Source: Campylobacteraceae bacterium (lineage in GTDB: Bacteria > Campylobacterota > Campylobacteria > Campylobacterales > Sulfurospirillaceae). Taken from it: a DNA stretch of 8,876 nt. Made by a program: the position numbers and the translations under genes. Below the pieces are notes generated by a model. It was not told the DNA's origin. It searched no databases and saw only the letters and a list, made by a program, of their open reading frames with translations. The stretch covers positions 1 to 8,876 of the forward strand of contig JALUMZ010000189.1 of NCBI GenBank assembly GCA_027055635.1, read 5' to 3'. This document shows, in pieces, positions 1 to 5,999 of the stretch (positions within the stretch are counted from its first letter, which is position 1; each line of letters starts with the position of its first letter).

Positions 1-358
1 GTTGCTCAAGTATAGTTTTTATCTTTTTTCTTGGATTTAGCGAAGAGTAAGGATCTTGAAAAATCATCTGTATATCTTTTTGTATGTCACCTCTTTTACT
101 TGGCTCCAATTTTGCTATATCTTTATTTCTAAATATAACTTTACCGTCGGTTGCCTGATACAGTCCTAGTATCACCTTTCCTACTGTTGTTTTACCACAA
201 CCGCTTTCGCCAACCAAAGAGAGAGTTTTCCCTTTGTAAATATTAAAATTTACCCTATTTAGTGCATGCAAATCTTTTTTTTCAAAAGTACCTACTTTAA
301 CACTAAAAATTTTCTCTACATCTTTTACTTCTAAAAGTTTTACTTCACTTTGTGACAA
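1..358 (-). CDS. dppF: Peptide/nickel-type ABC transporter ATPase, DppF/OppF family (C-terminus beyond left edge)
   Basis: Second of the two ATPase subunits that power import through the DppBC membrane pore. Only the first 119 codons are in the window; the rest lies beyond position 1. Visible are the Walker A loop GESGCGKT (residues 50-57), and the Q-loop in QMIFQDPYSSLNPR (Q101), which is the form typical of OppF/DppF proteins. The signature, Walker B and H-loop would follow outside. The best start is a TTG at 358-356, 7 bases after AGGA; no ATG fits the conserved N-terminus (SQSEVKLLEVKDVEKIF). This puts the start 19 bp inside the end of dppD, so translation is probably coupled. The family is certain; the transported substrate (dipeptide, other peptide, nickel, glutathione) cannot be read from this subunit. 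Confidence 0.93.
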   Translation of the reverse strand, partial: MSQSEVKLLEVKDVEKIFSVKVGTFEKKDLHALNRVNFNIYKGKTLSLVGESGCGKTTVGKVILGLYQATDGKVIFRNKDIAKLEPSKRGDIQKDIQMIFQDPYSSLNPRKKIKTILEQ

Positions 359-1296
359 AATACAATCCTTTTATCAATCTCTTGCTGAGGTGGATAGACA
401 TCACACTGCTCATCTGCAAATTCACACCTATCTTTAAAATAACATCCTTTTGGAAGCCCTAAAAGCGAAGGCATGATACCCGGTATCTGATAGAGTCTTT
501 TTTTATCATCATTTAACTTTGGCAGACACTCTATCAAGCCTTTTGTATAGGGGTGAAGAGGATTGAAGATAACATCTTCTTTCTTGCCATACTCTACAAT
601 TCTGCCTGCATACATAACGGCTATCTTATCACAAAGTTGTGAAACTACGGCTATATCGTGTGTGATTAGGATCAGTGCCGAGTGAAACTCTTTGGAGAGT
701 TTTTTCATCAAGTATAGTATCTGTGCCTGAATAGTCACATCAAGTGCCGTTGTAGGCTCATCTGCAATGAGAAGCTTTGGATTGTTTAAAAGTGCCATCG
801 CGATTACAACTCTTTGTTTCATACCGCCTGAGAGTTGATGAGGATAGCTTTTCATCCTCTTTTGGGCTGCCGGTAATCCTACAGTTTTTAGTATCTCAAC
901 ACAAGTATTGTATGCATCTTTTTTTGATACGCCTTTTTTGTGATAGAGTATCGCTTCCATCAACTGCTCACCTATGGTGATAACTGGATTTAGTGAAGTT
1001 TGAGGATCTTGAAAAATCATAGAGATTTCATCTCCTCTTATCTTTTGGAGCTCCTCTTGGGAGAGTTTAACCAAATCTCTTCCGTCAAAATTTATCTCAC
1101 CCTCTACAATCTCTCCGGGAGGATCTATCAAGCCCAAAATTGAAAATCCTGTGATAGACTTGCCTGCACCACTCTCACCGACAATCCCTAGTATTTCACC
1201 CTTTTCTATAGAAAAACTTGTGCCGTCAACCGACTTTACTACACCGTTTCTAGTGAAAAAATATGTCTTTAAATTTTTAACTTCCAATAGTGCCAT
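340..1296 (-). CDS. dppD: Peptide/nickel-type ABC transporter ATPase, DppD/OppD family
   Basis: Cytoplasmic ATPase subunit, 318 residues, usual length for DppD/OppD. In order: Walker A GESGAGKS (40-47), Q-loop FQDPQTSLNP (Q96), ABC signature LSGGMKQR (155-162), Walker B LLIADEPT (175-182, catalytic E180), H-loop H213, then the oligopeptide/dipeptide C-terminal extension with HPYTKGL (248-254). That extension has cysteines C285, C291, C298 and C314, the arrangement that binds an iron-sulfur cluster in characterised relatives. I chose the ATG at 1296-1294 because it begins the conserved MALLEVKNLKTYF; an in-frame extension to 1404 would read back through dppC and has no family match. This ATG shares one base with the dppC stop (TAATG), a sign of translational coupling. 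The 3' end overlaps the dppF start by 19 bp. Confidence 0.96.
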   Translation of the reverse strand: MALLEVKNLKTYFFTRNGVVKSVDGTSFSIEKGEILGIVGESGAGKSITGFSILGLIDPPGEIVEGEINFDGRDLVKLSQEELQKIRGDEISMIFQDPQTSLNPVITIGEQLMEAILYHKKGVSKKDAYNTCVEILKTVGLPAAQKRMKSYPHQLSGGMKQRVVIAMALLNNPKLLIADEPTTALDVTIQAQILYLMKKLSKEFHSALILITHDIAVVSQLCDKIAVMYAGRIVEYGKKEDVIFNPLHPYTKGLIECLPKLNDDKKRLYQIPGIMPSLLGLPKGCYFKDRCEFADEQCDVYPPQQEIDKRIVFCHKVK

Positions 1297-2150
1297 TATC
1301 TTTTTAACCTCGGATTCATTACATCTCTCATTCTGTCTCCTATTAGGTTGATAGATATGATAAGCACCATCAACAAAATACCTGGATACACTGAAGCCCA
1401 CCAATACCCACTAAAAAGCACTTGATAACCATTCGCGATCAAAGAGCCTAGCGATGGCTGAGTGATAGGAACACCTAATCCCAAGAAGCTAAGTGTGGCT
1501 TCTAGTATGATAGCATTTGCAATTCTTACTGTTGCAATGACGATGATAGGAGCGGTAGTATTTGGCAGAATTTCACCAAATATTATACCAAAATTGCTCA
1601 TTCCTAGTGCCTTTGCCGATTGGGCATAATCCTTCTCTTTTTCAGAAAGCACAACGCCTCTTGCCGTCCTTGCATAATACACCCAGTTTACTATCGTGAT
1701 GGCTATAACTATCTTTCCTATTCCCTCTCCCCAAAGTGCCATGATGATAAGAGCTATCAAGATAGCAGGAAAAGAGAGTTGTATATCTGCGATTCTCATG
1801 ATAATCGTATCTATCCATCCACCATAATACCCAGAAATCAAACCCAAAGTATAACCAATAATAACAGATAAAATGGTACTTGCCAAACCAACATAGAGTG
1901 AAATTCTCAAACCATATATCATAGCTGAAAATACATCTCTTCCCTGCTCATCCGTTCCTAACCAAAAGTTATGATTTGGCGGTTGAAAACTATTTTCCAA
2001 AAATAGTTGAGTTAAATCATAAGGGTTTTGATATGAAAAGAGTGATGGAAAGAGTGCAAAAACAGATAAAATTAAAAATATAACCAATCCACCAACTGCT
2101 AGTTTGTCTTCAAAAAACTCTACTACCATCTCATTTTTAAAAAATTTCAT
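1296..2150 (-). CDS. dppC: Peptide/nickel-type ABC transporter permease, DppC/OppC family
   Basis: Inner-membrane permease, 284 residues, normal for DppC. One membrane helix near residues 18-38 is followed by a periplasmic segment with the conserved WLGTDEQGRDVFSAMIYG (63-80) and then five more hydrophobic stretches. The EAA loop that docks on the ATPase is at about 174-195 (DYAQSAKALGMSNFGIIFGEILPN region), and LSFLGLGVP...PSLG (220-235) is the hallmark of the OppC branch. The ATG at 2150 is preceded by AGGGTG and starts 1 base after the dppB stop, so the two permeases are almost certainly co-translated and form the heterodimeric pore. The last base of its TAA is the first base of the dppD ATG. 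Confidence 0.96.
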   Translation of the reverse strand: MKFFKNEMVVEFFEDKLAVGGLVIFLILSVFALFPSLFSYQNPYDLTQLFLENSFQPPNHNFWLGTDEQGRDVFSAMIYGLRISLYVGLASTILSVIIGYTLGLISGYYGGWIDTIIMRIADIQLSFPAILIALIIMALWGEGIGKIVIAITIVNWVYYARTARGVVLSEKEKDYAQSAKALGMSNFGIIFGEILPNTTAPIIVIATVRIANAIILEATLSFLGLGVPITQPSLGSLIANGYQVLFSGYWWASVYPGILLMVLIISINLIGDRMRDVMNPRLKR

Positions 2151-2151
2151 A

Positions 2152-3102
2152 TTACACCCTCACTCTTGGATCTACAAAGGTATAGAGCACATCAACAATA
2201 AAATTAATAGCTACAAATATGAATGATATTATCAACAGGTATGCTACAACAATTGGTCTATCAAGGTTTTGAATAGAATCTATGATAAGCTTTCCGGTAC
2301 CCGGCCATGCAAAGATAGTCTCTGTTACGATAGTAAAAGCAACTAATTGACCAAACTGGATACCAATAACCGTGATAAGAGGTATCAAGCTGTTTTTTAG
2401 TGCATGATAATATACAACCACTCGCCTTGGAACACCTTTGGCAGTGGCAAGCTTTATATAATCTTGCATCATCACCTCCATCATACCGGTTCTTGTGAGC
2501 CTCAATATCAAAGCTAGCTGAAAAAATGAGAGAGTAAGTACTGGCATAATGAGATGTTTTATACCATCCCATGTAAATGCGCTGGTGAAAAGATACACTT
2601 CTCCTCTTCCCGAACTCGGCAACCAACCCAAAAGGACTGAAAAGACAAGCACAAGCACCATACCTGTCCAAAAAACAGGCACCGATATGCCACTTAAGGA
2701 GAGAAACATGATAGCTTTGGAGTACCACGCTTTTGGTCTTATAGATGCTATGATACCCAGCGGTACTCCAAATATTATAGAGAAAATCATGGCCAAGACA
2801 GATAGCTCAAGCGTAGCGGGGAGTCTCTCAAATACAACATCAAGTGCCGGTTGTCCATAAACAAAAGAGTTTCCAAGATTTCCTTTGGCTACATTTCTCA
2901 AAAAAGCTTCATACTGTTTTATAAATGACTGATCAATTCCTAGTGCATGCCGCATCTCTATGACATCTTGCTGAGTTGCATCCGGAGGCAATAAGAGTTG
3001 TACAGGGTCTCCTGCTTTAAACATTATAAAAAACACTATGAAACTGATGACGAACATCACAATAGCAGAGTGAAAAAGTCTGTTTAGTATGTATTTTAAC
3101 AT
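2152..3102 (-). CDS. dppB: Peptide/nickel-type ABC transporter permease, DppB/OppB family
   Basis: Inner-membrane permease, 316 residues from the chosen start. It has an N-terminal helix (about 9-29), the conserved GDPVQLLLPP and RHALGID segments (31-40, 51-57) in the periplasmic part, five further hydrophobic segments, and the EAA loop around 214-237 (DYIKLATAKGVPRRVVVYYHALKN region) followed by the GIQFGQL...ETIFAWPGTGKL block (247-271) typical of DppB. I place the start at the ATG at 3102-3100, giving the family-typical MLKYILNRLF; the 11-residue in-frame extension to 3135 would start inside the intergenic palindrome. An AAAGGTAG lies upstream as a ribosome-binding site. It pairs with DppC. 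Confidence 0.95.
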   Translation of the reverse strand: MLKYILNRLFHSAIVMFVISFIVFFIMFKAGDPVQLLLPPDATQQDVIEMRHALGIDQSFIKQYEAFLRNVAKGNLGNSFVYGQPALDVVFERLPATLELSVLAMIFSIIFGVPLGIIASIRPKAWYSKAIMFLSLSGISVPVFWTGMVLVLVFSVLLGWLPSSGRGEVYLFTSAFTWDGIKHLIMPVLTLSFFQLALILRLTRTGMMEVMMQDYIKLATAKGVPRRVVVYYHALKNSLIPLITVIGIQFGQLVAFTIVTETIFAWPGTGKLIIDSIQNLDRPIVVAYLLIISFIFVAINFIVDVLYTFVDPRVRV

Positions 3103-3111
3103 CTGTAATCT

Positions 3112-3119
3112 ACCTTTAA
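3112..3119 (-). promoter_or_regulatory. Ribosome-binding site of dppB, decides the start
   Basis: On the minus strand AAAGGTAG lies a little under 10 bases before the ATG at 3102. It supports this ATG over the upstream in-frame alternative, and shows that dppB has its own initiation site downstream of the hairpin. Confidence 0.6.
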
Positions 3120-3127
3120 GTTGAGTT

Positions 3128-3157
3128 CTCACCATCTCTACATGTAGAGATGGTGAG
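3128..3157 (-). promoter_or_regulatory. Perfect 30-bp palindrome / hairpin between dppA and dppB
   Basis: Each arm is 15 bases (CTCACCATCTCTACA and its exact reverse complement) with no mismatch. As RNA it gives a 13-bp stem capped by CAUG. It sits 5 bases after the dppA stop and 25 bases before the dppB ATG. No run of U follows on either strand, so it does not look like a classic intrinsic terminator. In many binding-protein-dependent transporter operons a hairpin at this place protects the upstream mRNA from 3' decay or causes partial termination, so that the binding protein is made in excess; that role is inferred here. A protein-binding operator is the main alternative. Confidence 0.8.
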
Positions 3158-3162
3158 TAATG

Positions 3163-4695
3163 CTATTTTATATCAAAAGCCCAAATTCTACTATCTGTTC
3201 TTGGTACAAATTTGATCTTTTTGCTACTTGCATAAATATCAACCTGGTAGTGCAAAGGAATTATGCTTTGATCTTTAACTATGGCTATTTGCTGAGCCTC
3301 TCTCATCTCTTTTACCCTAGATGCCGGATTCATATTTGCATCACTCTCTTCTATGAGTCTGTCAACATCTGCATTTGAGTATTTGCCATTGTTATATCGT
3401 CCATAACCTTTAACATCATCTTTTGAGTGAACAACACCATCAAGCATGGAGCTTCCATCACCATCACTACTTGCCCACCCGATAAGAAAGAAGCTTGTAT
3501 CTTGTTTGGCGGTTCTTGGGAAGAATGATGATTTTGGAGTAGCATTAACCTTAACTTTGATACCTATCTTAGCTAGTGAAGAGGCAACTGCCTGAGCTAT
3601 TTGCGCATCATTTATATACCTATTGTTTGGAGCGTCAAGAACTACTGAAAAGCCATTTGGATATCCCGCTTGGGCTAGTAATTTCTTAGCTTTTGCAGGA
3701 TCATACTTGACTCTTTTGATAGTTGGATCATATCCAACAACAACATCAGGATGGAATTGAGCAGCAGGTGCAGCAAAACCTTTCATGATAAATTTGATGA
3801 TTGCATCTTCATTTATGCCATAATAGAGCGCTCTTCTTACTCTAACATCTAAGAATGGATTTTTTCCATCTGATGTTTTTACATAAGGTGATTTTTCTCT
3901 AAATTGATCCATTTGTAGATATATAAGTCTAAGACCCGGTTTTACAAAAGTATTTAATTTATCATTGCTTTTGATTCTATTTACATCCACAACAGGAACT
4001 CTATTGATAATATCAACTTCACCACTCAATATTGCTGCCGTTCTTGTAGCATTATTTGAGAGAACTCTAAAGATCAAATCATCAAATTTTGGCTTTCCTG
4101 CCCAATAATCCGGATTTGCCTTAAACTTAATCTGATCGCCTTTTCTCCATAGTACAAACTTGTATGGTCCTGTTCCTATAGGATGAAGTCCTATCCACTC
4201 ATCACTTTTACCCTCAACAGTCTCTTTATCAAGCATATTGACATAAGTAAGTTTTCTCAAGAATACAGGAAAAGCTTTTTTGGTAATGAATTTAACAGTA
4301 TAGTCATCTATCTTCTCTACCTTATCTATCATAGAGACTTTACCTTTAAAGCCTGATTTTTTCCAATTTTTAATTCTATTAAAAGTAAAAACTACATCAT
4401 CAGCATTAAAGGCATTTCCATTATGGAATTTTACGCCTTTTCTTAATTTTATAATCCAAACTTTCGGTTCTGGATTGGTCCAAGACTCAGCTAAATCCGG
4501 ATGAACCTTTATATTTTCATCAAATCTTACTAGAGTATCAAATATATTTGATAGTATAGAGTTTGTAGCTGTTTCATTAAAAGCTTGAGGATCCATAGTG
4601 TATGCACCTGATGCCAAACCAACCTTTAGAGTTTTTGCAACCCCCATTGTACCGACAAGCGCCAAAGCGGCAACTGCAACTGTTAATCTCTTCAT
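3163..4695 (-). CDS. dppA: Periplasmic solute-binding protein, family 5 (DppA/OppA-like)
   Basis: Periplasmic receptor of the importer, 510 residues, usual size for SBP family 5. Residues 1-20 form a signal peptide (MKR, a hydrophobic Ala/Val/Leu core, likely cut GVA-KT); there is no lipobox cysteine, so it should be soluble in the periplasm. Typical segments are LAESW (68-72), WIIKLRKGVKFHNG (80-93), NADDVVFTFNRI (97-108), GTGPYKF (174-180), NPDYW (194-198), VRRALYYGIN (286-295) and YDPAKAKKLLAQAGYPNGF (331-349). The stretch after the conserved GW (406-407) reads ASSDGDGSS and lacks the DPDN motif of classical dipeptide receptors, so the ligand may not be a plain dipeptide. The ATG is preceded by AAGGAG at 5 bases. 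It follows the M20 peptidase gene by 9 bp. Family certain, ligand unknown. Confidence 0.95.
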   Translation of the reverse strand: MKRLTVAVAALALVGTMGVAKTLKVGLASGAYTMDPQAFNETATNSILSNIFDTLVRFDENIKVHPDLAESWTNPEPKVWIIKLRKGVKFHNGNAFNADDVVFTFNRIKNWKKSGFKGKVSMIDKVEKIDDYTVKFITKKAFPVFLRKLTYVNMLDKETVEGKSDEWIGLHPIGTGPYKFVLWRKGDQIKFKANPDYWAGKPKFDDLIFRVLSNNATRTAAILSGEVDIINRVPVVDVNRIKSNDKLNTFVKPGLRLIYLQMDQFREKSPYVKTSDGKNPFLDVRVRRALYYGINEDAIIKFIMKGFAAPAAQFHPDVVVGYDPTIKRVKYDPAKAKKLLAQAGYPNGFSVVLDAPNNRYINDAQIAQAVASSLAKIGIKVKVNATPKSSFFPRTAKQDTSFFLIGWASSDGDGSSMLDGVVHSKDDVKGYGRYNNGKYSNADVDRLIEESDANMNPASRVKEMREAQQIAIVKDQSIIPLHYQVDIYASSKKIKFVPRTDSRIWAFDIK

Positions 4696-4700
4696 ATTTT

Positions 4701-4706
4701 CTCCTT
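4701..4706 (-). promoter_or_regulatory. Strong ribosome-binding site of dppA overlapping the upstream stop codon
   Basis: AAGGAG on the minus strand lies 5 bases before the dppA ATG and shares two bases with the TAA of the peptidase gene. It is the best Shine-Dalgarno sequence of the operon, which fits high translation of the binding protein and coupling to the peptidase. Confidence 0.75.
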
Positions 4707-5850
4707 ATTGTTTTAATAACTGACTCATAAATAGAACAAAAATCTTTATCCTATATATGAGCGACTCTTTGTATATAAATTCTTTTTTTGTATGACTAAA
4801 ATTTCCAACTGCCCCTAATCCGTCAACAACCGGTATGCCCATAGCACTTAAAAAATTGCCATCTGATCCGCCGCCTGTTGCTATCTCCTCACATTCTATA
4901 TCTAAGCTGTGTGCTATATCCATATACAATTTTGCAAGTTCATCACTCTCTTGGCTCTTTTGCAATGGTGGTCGATTTAACTCTAGATTATATCTTACAG
5001 TAGCTCCTACACTGTTTTTTGATCTCAAAATCTCCTCTATATCGTTAAAAAGTTTTCTTTGTTGTTCTATAGTTGAAAACCTAATATCGACTATAATCTT
5101 TGTATATGCGGGCACTACATTTTTAGCAATTCCACCGTTTATCTCATCACATCCTACTATAATACCTTTCTCGTAGTCATTTAAGGCCTCAAGTTTTTGG
5201 ATAATTTCGCAAGCACCCAATATAGAGTTTATACCATTCCATGGTTCTACTCCTGAATGTGCCGGTTTTCCAACAACCTCTATCTCTAAGCTCCCTATGC
5301 CCTTTCTGCTTGTAACTATCTCTCCATTTGGGCGACCGGGTTCAAATATAAAAGCTGCTTTCGCCCCTTTAAATTCACTCTCTAAAATCTCTTGTGAATC
5401 AAGTGAGCCAACCTCCTCATCTGAATTAAAGAAGATTTTAAATGGCAAATCTTGATTTGGATAGAGATGTTTGAGTATGTAAAATGAGTATAAAGATACT
5501 ATAAGACCTGCTTTCATATCATTTGTTCCAGGACCCTTCAAGAGTCCATCAACTTCACTCATAGTTTGAAAGTCACTCTGTGGCGGGTGAACAGTATCGA
5601 AGTGGCCTATAAAAGCATAATAATCCTCTTTTAAATCTTTTCCATACATCAAATGAGGTCGTGTTTTTTGACTAGAATAGATAGTTTCCAAAGGTATATC
5701 AAGCTTATCCGCTATACCTTTTAACTCTTTTTTTACTTTTTTAACACCATCTAAGTTAGTGGTAAAGCTATTGATGTTTACTATATTTTTAAAATCATCA
5801 TAAATATCACTCTTCAACTTCTCCAAAATAGTATCTATATTTTTATTCAC
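4705..5850 (-). CDS. M20 family metallopeptidase, carboxypeptidase G2-like
   Basis: Cytoplasmic two-zinc hydrolase with no signal peptide; relatives remove a C-terminal glutamate or other amino acid from peptides, folates or N-acyl amino acids. In numbering from the GTG at 5859, the metal and catalytic residues are all present: GHFDTV (H86, D88), GPGTNDMKAG (bridging D114), SDEEVGS (base E148, ligand E149), FEPGRPNG (E173), and GNFSHTKKE (H356). The dimerisation domain has KPAHSG (H201), and TGGGSDGN (328-335) is the usual substrate-side motif. The start is uncertain: GTG 5859, TTG 5853 and GTG 5850 are all in frame, but the Shine-Dalgarno AAAGGTGAT overlaps the first, so I use GTG 5850 (381 residues). 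As first gene of the transporter operon it probably acts on the imported substrate. DapE/ArgE-type function is possible but the motifs are closer to CPG2. Confidence 0.92.
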   Translation of the reverse strand: MNKNIDTILEKLKSDIYDDFKNIVNINSFTTNLDGVKKVKKELKGIADKLDIPLETIYSSQKTRPHLMYGKDLKEDYYAFIGHFDTVHPPQSDFQTMSEVDGLLKGPGTNDMKAGLIVSLYSFYILKHLYPNQDLPFKIFFNSDEEVGSLDSQEILESEFKGAKAAFIFEPGRPNGEIVTSRKGIGSLEIEVVGKPAHSGVEPWNGINSILGACEIIQKLEALNDYEKGIIVGCDEINGGIAKNVVPAYTKIIVDIRFSTIEQQRKLFNDIEEILRSKNSVGATVRYNLELNRPPLQKSQESDELAKLYMDIAHSLDIECEEIATGGGSDGNFLSAMGIPVVDGLGAVGNFSHTKKEFIYKESLIYRIKIFVLFMSQLLKQ

Positions 5851-5854
5851 CAAT

Positions 5855-5863
5855 ATCACCTTT
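5855..5863 (-). promoter_or_regulatory. Ribosome-binding site of the M20 peptidase gene, decides the start
   Basis: AAAGGTGAT on the minus strand matches the end of the 16S anti-Shine-Dalgarno complement. It covers the GTG at 5859, which therefore is a poor start. It leaves 8 bases from AAGG to the GTG at 5850, or 5 bases to the TTG at 5853. Confidence 0.6.
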
Positions 5864-5950
5864 TTTTATAACTATATAGATTATGACCAAAATATCGTAA
5901 AAATTGACTTAATTTACTATAAAACATAACACTATAACAATTAATTTGAA

Positions 5951-5984
5951 ACTTTTGTTTCTTTTTTACGCTATAATTTTGAAA
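5951..5984 (+). promoter_or_regulatory. Sigma-70 type promoter of the aspartoacylase-like gene
   Basis: A perfect -10 hexamer TATAAT at 5972-5977 is preceded by T-rich DNA (TTTTGTTTCTTTTTT). That is how housekeeping promoters look in Campylobacter relatives, where the -35 box is poorly conserved; TTGAAA at 5946 would be 20 bases away, too far for a normal -35. Transcription should begin near 5984, giving a leader of about 16 bases that holds the AGGA at 5990-5993. Confidence 0.65.
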
Positions 5985-5999
5985 AAAATAGGAAAAACA

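Larger units (their letters stand above)
5851..5999. promoter_or_regulatory. Divergent promoter region between the M20-dpp operon and the aspartoacylase-like gene
   Basis: About 150 bases of very AT-rich non-coding DNA that must hold the promoters for both directions. The plus promoter is clear and listed separately. For the minus direction the candidates are GATATT (5896-5891, after TTTTTACG) and CATAAT (5885-5880, after TTTTGGT); neither has a convincing -35. ACTATAA occurs twice, at 5916 and 5931, 15 bases apart. The octamer TTTTTACG occurs facing outward on both strands (plus 5963-5970, minus 5903-5896). No riboswitch-like or larger inverted repeat was seen. Confidence 0.6.

Noticed and set aside
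52..1020. A shared sequence between the two ATPase genes (near 52-68 and 1003-1019) as a DNA repeat
   Set aside because: It encodes the conserved Q-loop MIFQDP in both paralogues, so it reflects protein conservation and not a repeat element.
1297..1404. N-terminal extension of dppD by 36 residues
   Set aside because: It would overlap the coding sequence of dppC by over 100 bases; the ATG at 1296 matches the family N-terminus and the TAATG junction.
2261..2728. A 155-codon open frame on the minus strand within dppB
   Set aside because: It is a shadow in another frame of the well-supported permease gene, has no family resemblance and an odd Cys/His/Tyr-rich composition.
3128..3157. The palindrome as a factor-independent terminator of dppA
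   Set aside because: No T-run follows the stem on either strand, and the downstream transporter genes need to be expressed, so full termination here is unlikely.
3160..3378. A 72-codon plus-strand frame starting just after the palindrome
   Set aside because: It lies antisense to the conserved C-terminus of the binding protein, with no promoter or ribosome-binding site and no recognisable domain.
5946..5999. Upstream TTG start giving the aspartoacylase-like protein a hydrophobic leader that could pass as a signal peptide
   Set aside because: The segment contains the TATAAT promoter element, so it would not be transcribed; the ATG at 6000 has a ribosome-binding site and matches the family start.
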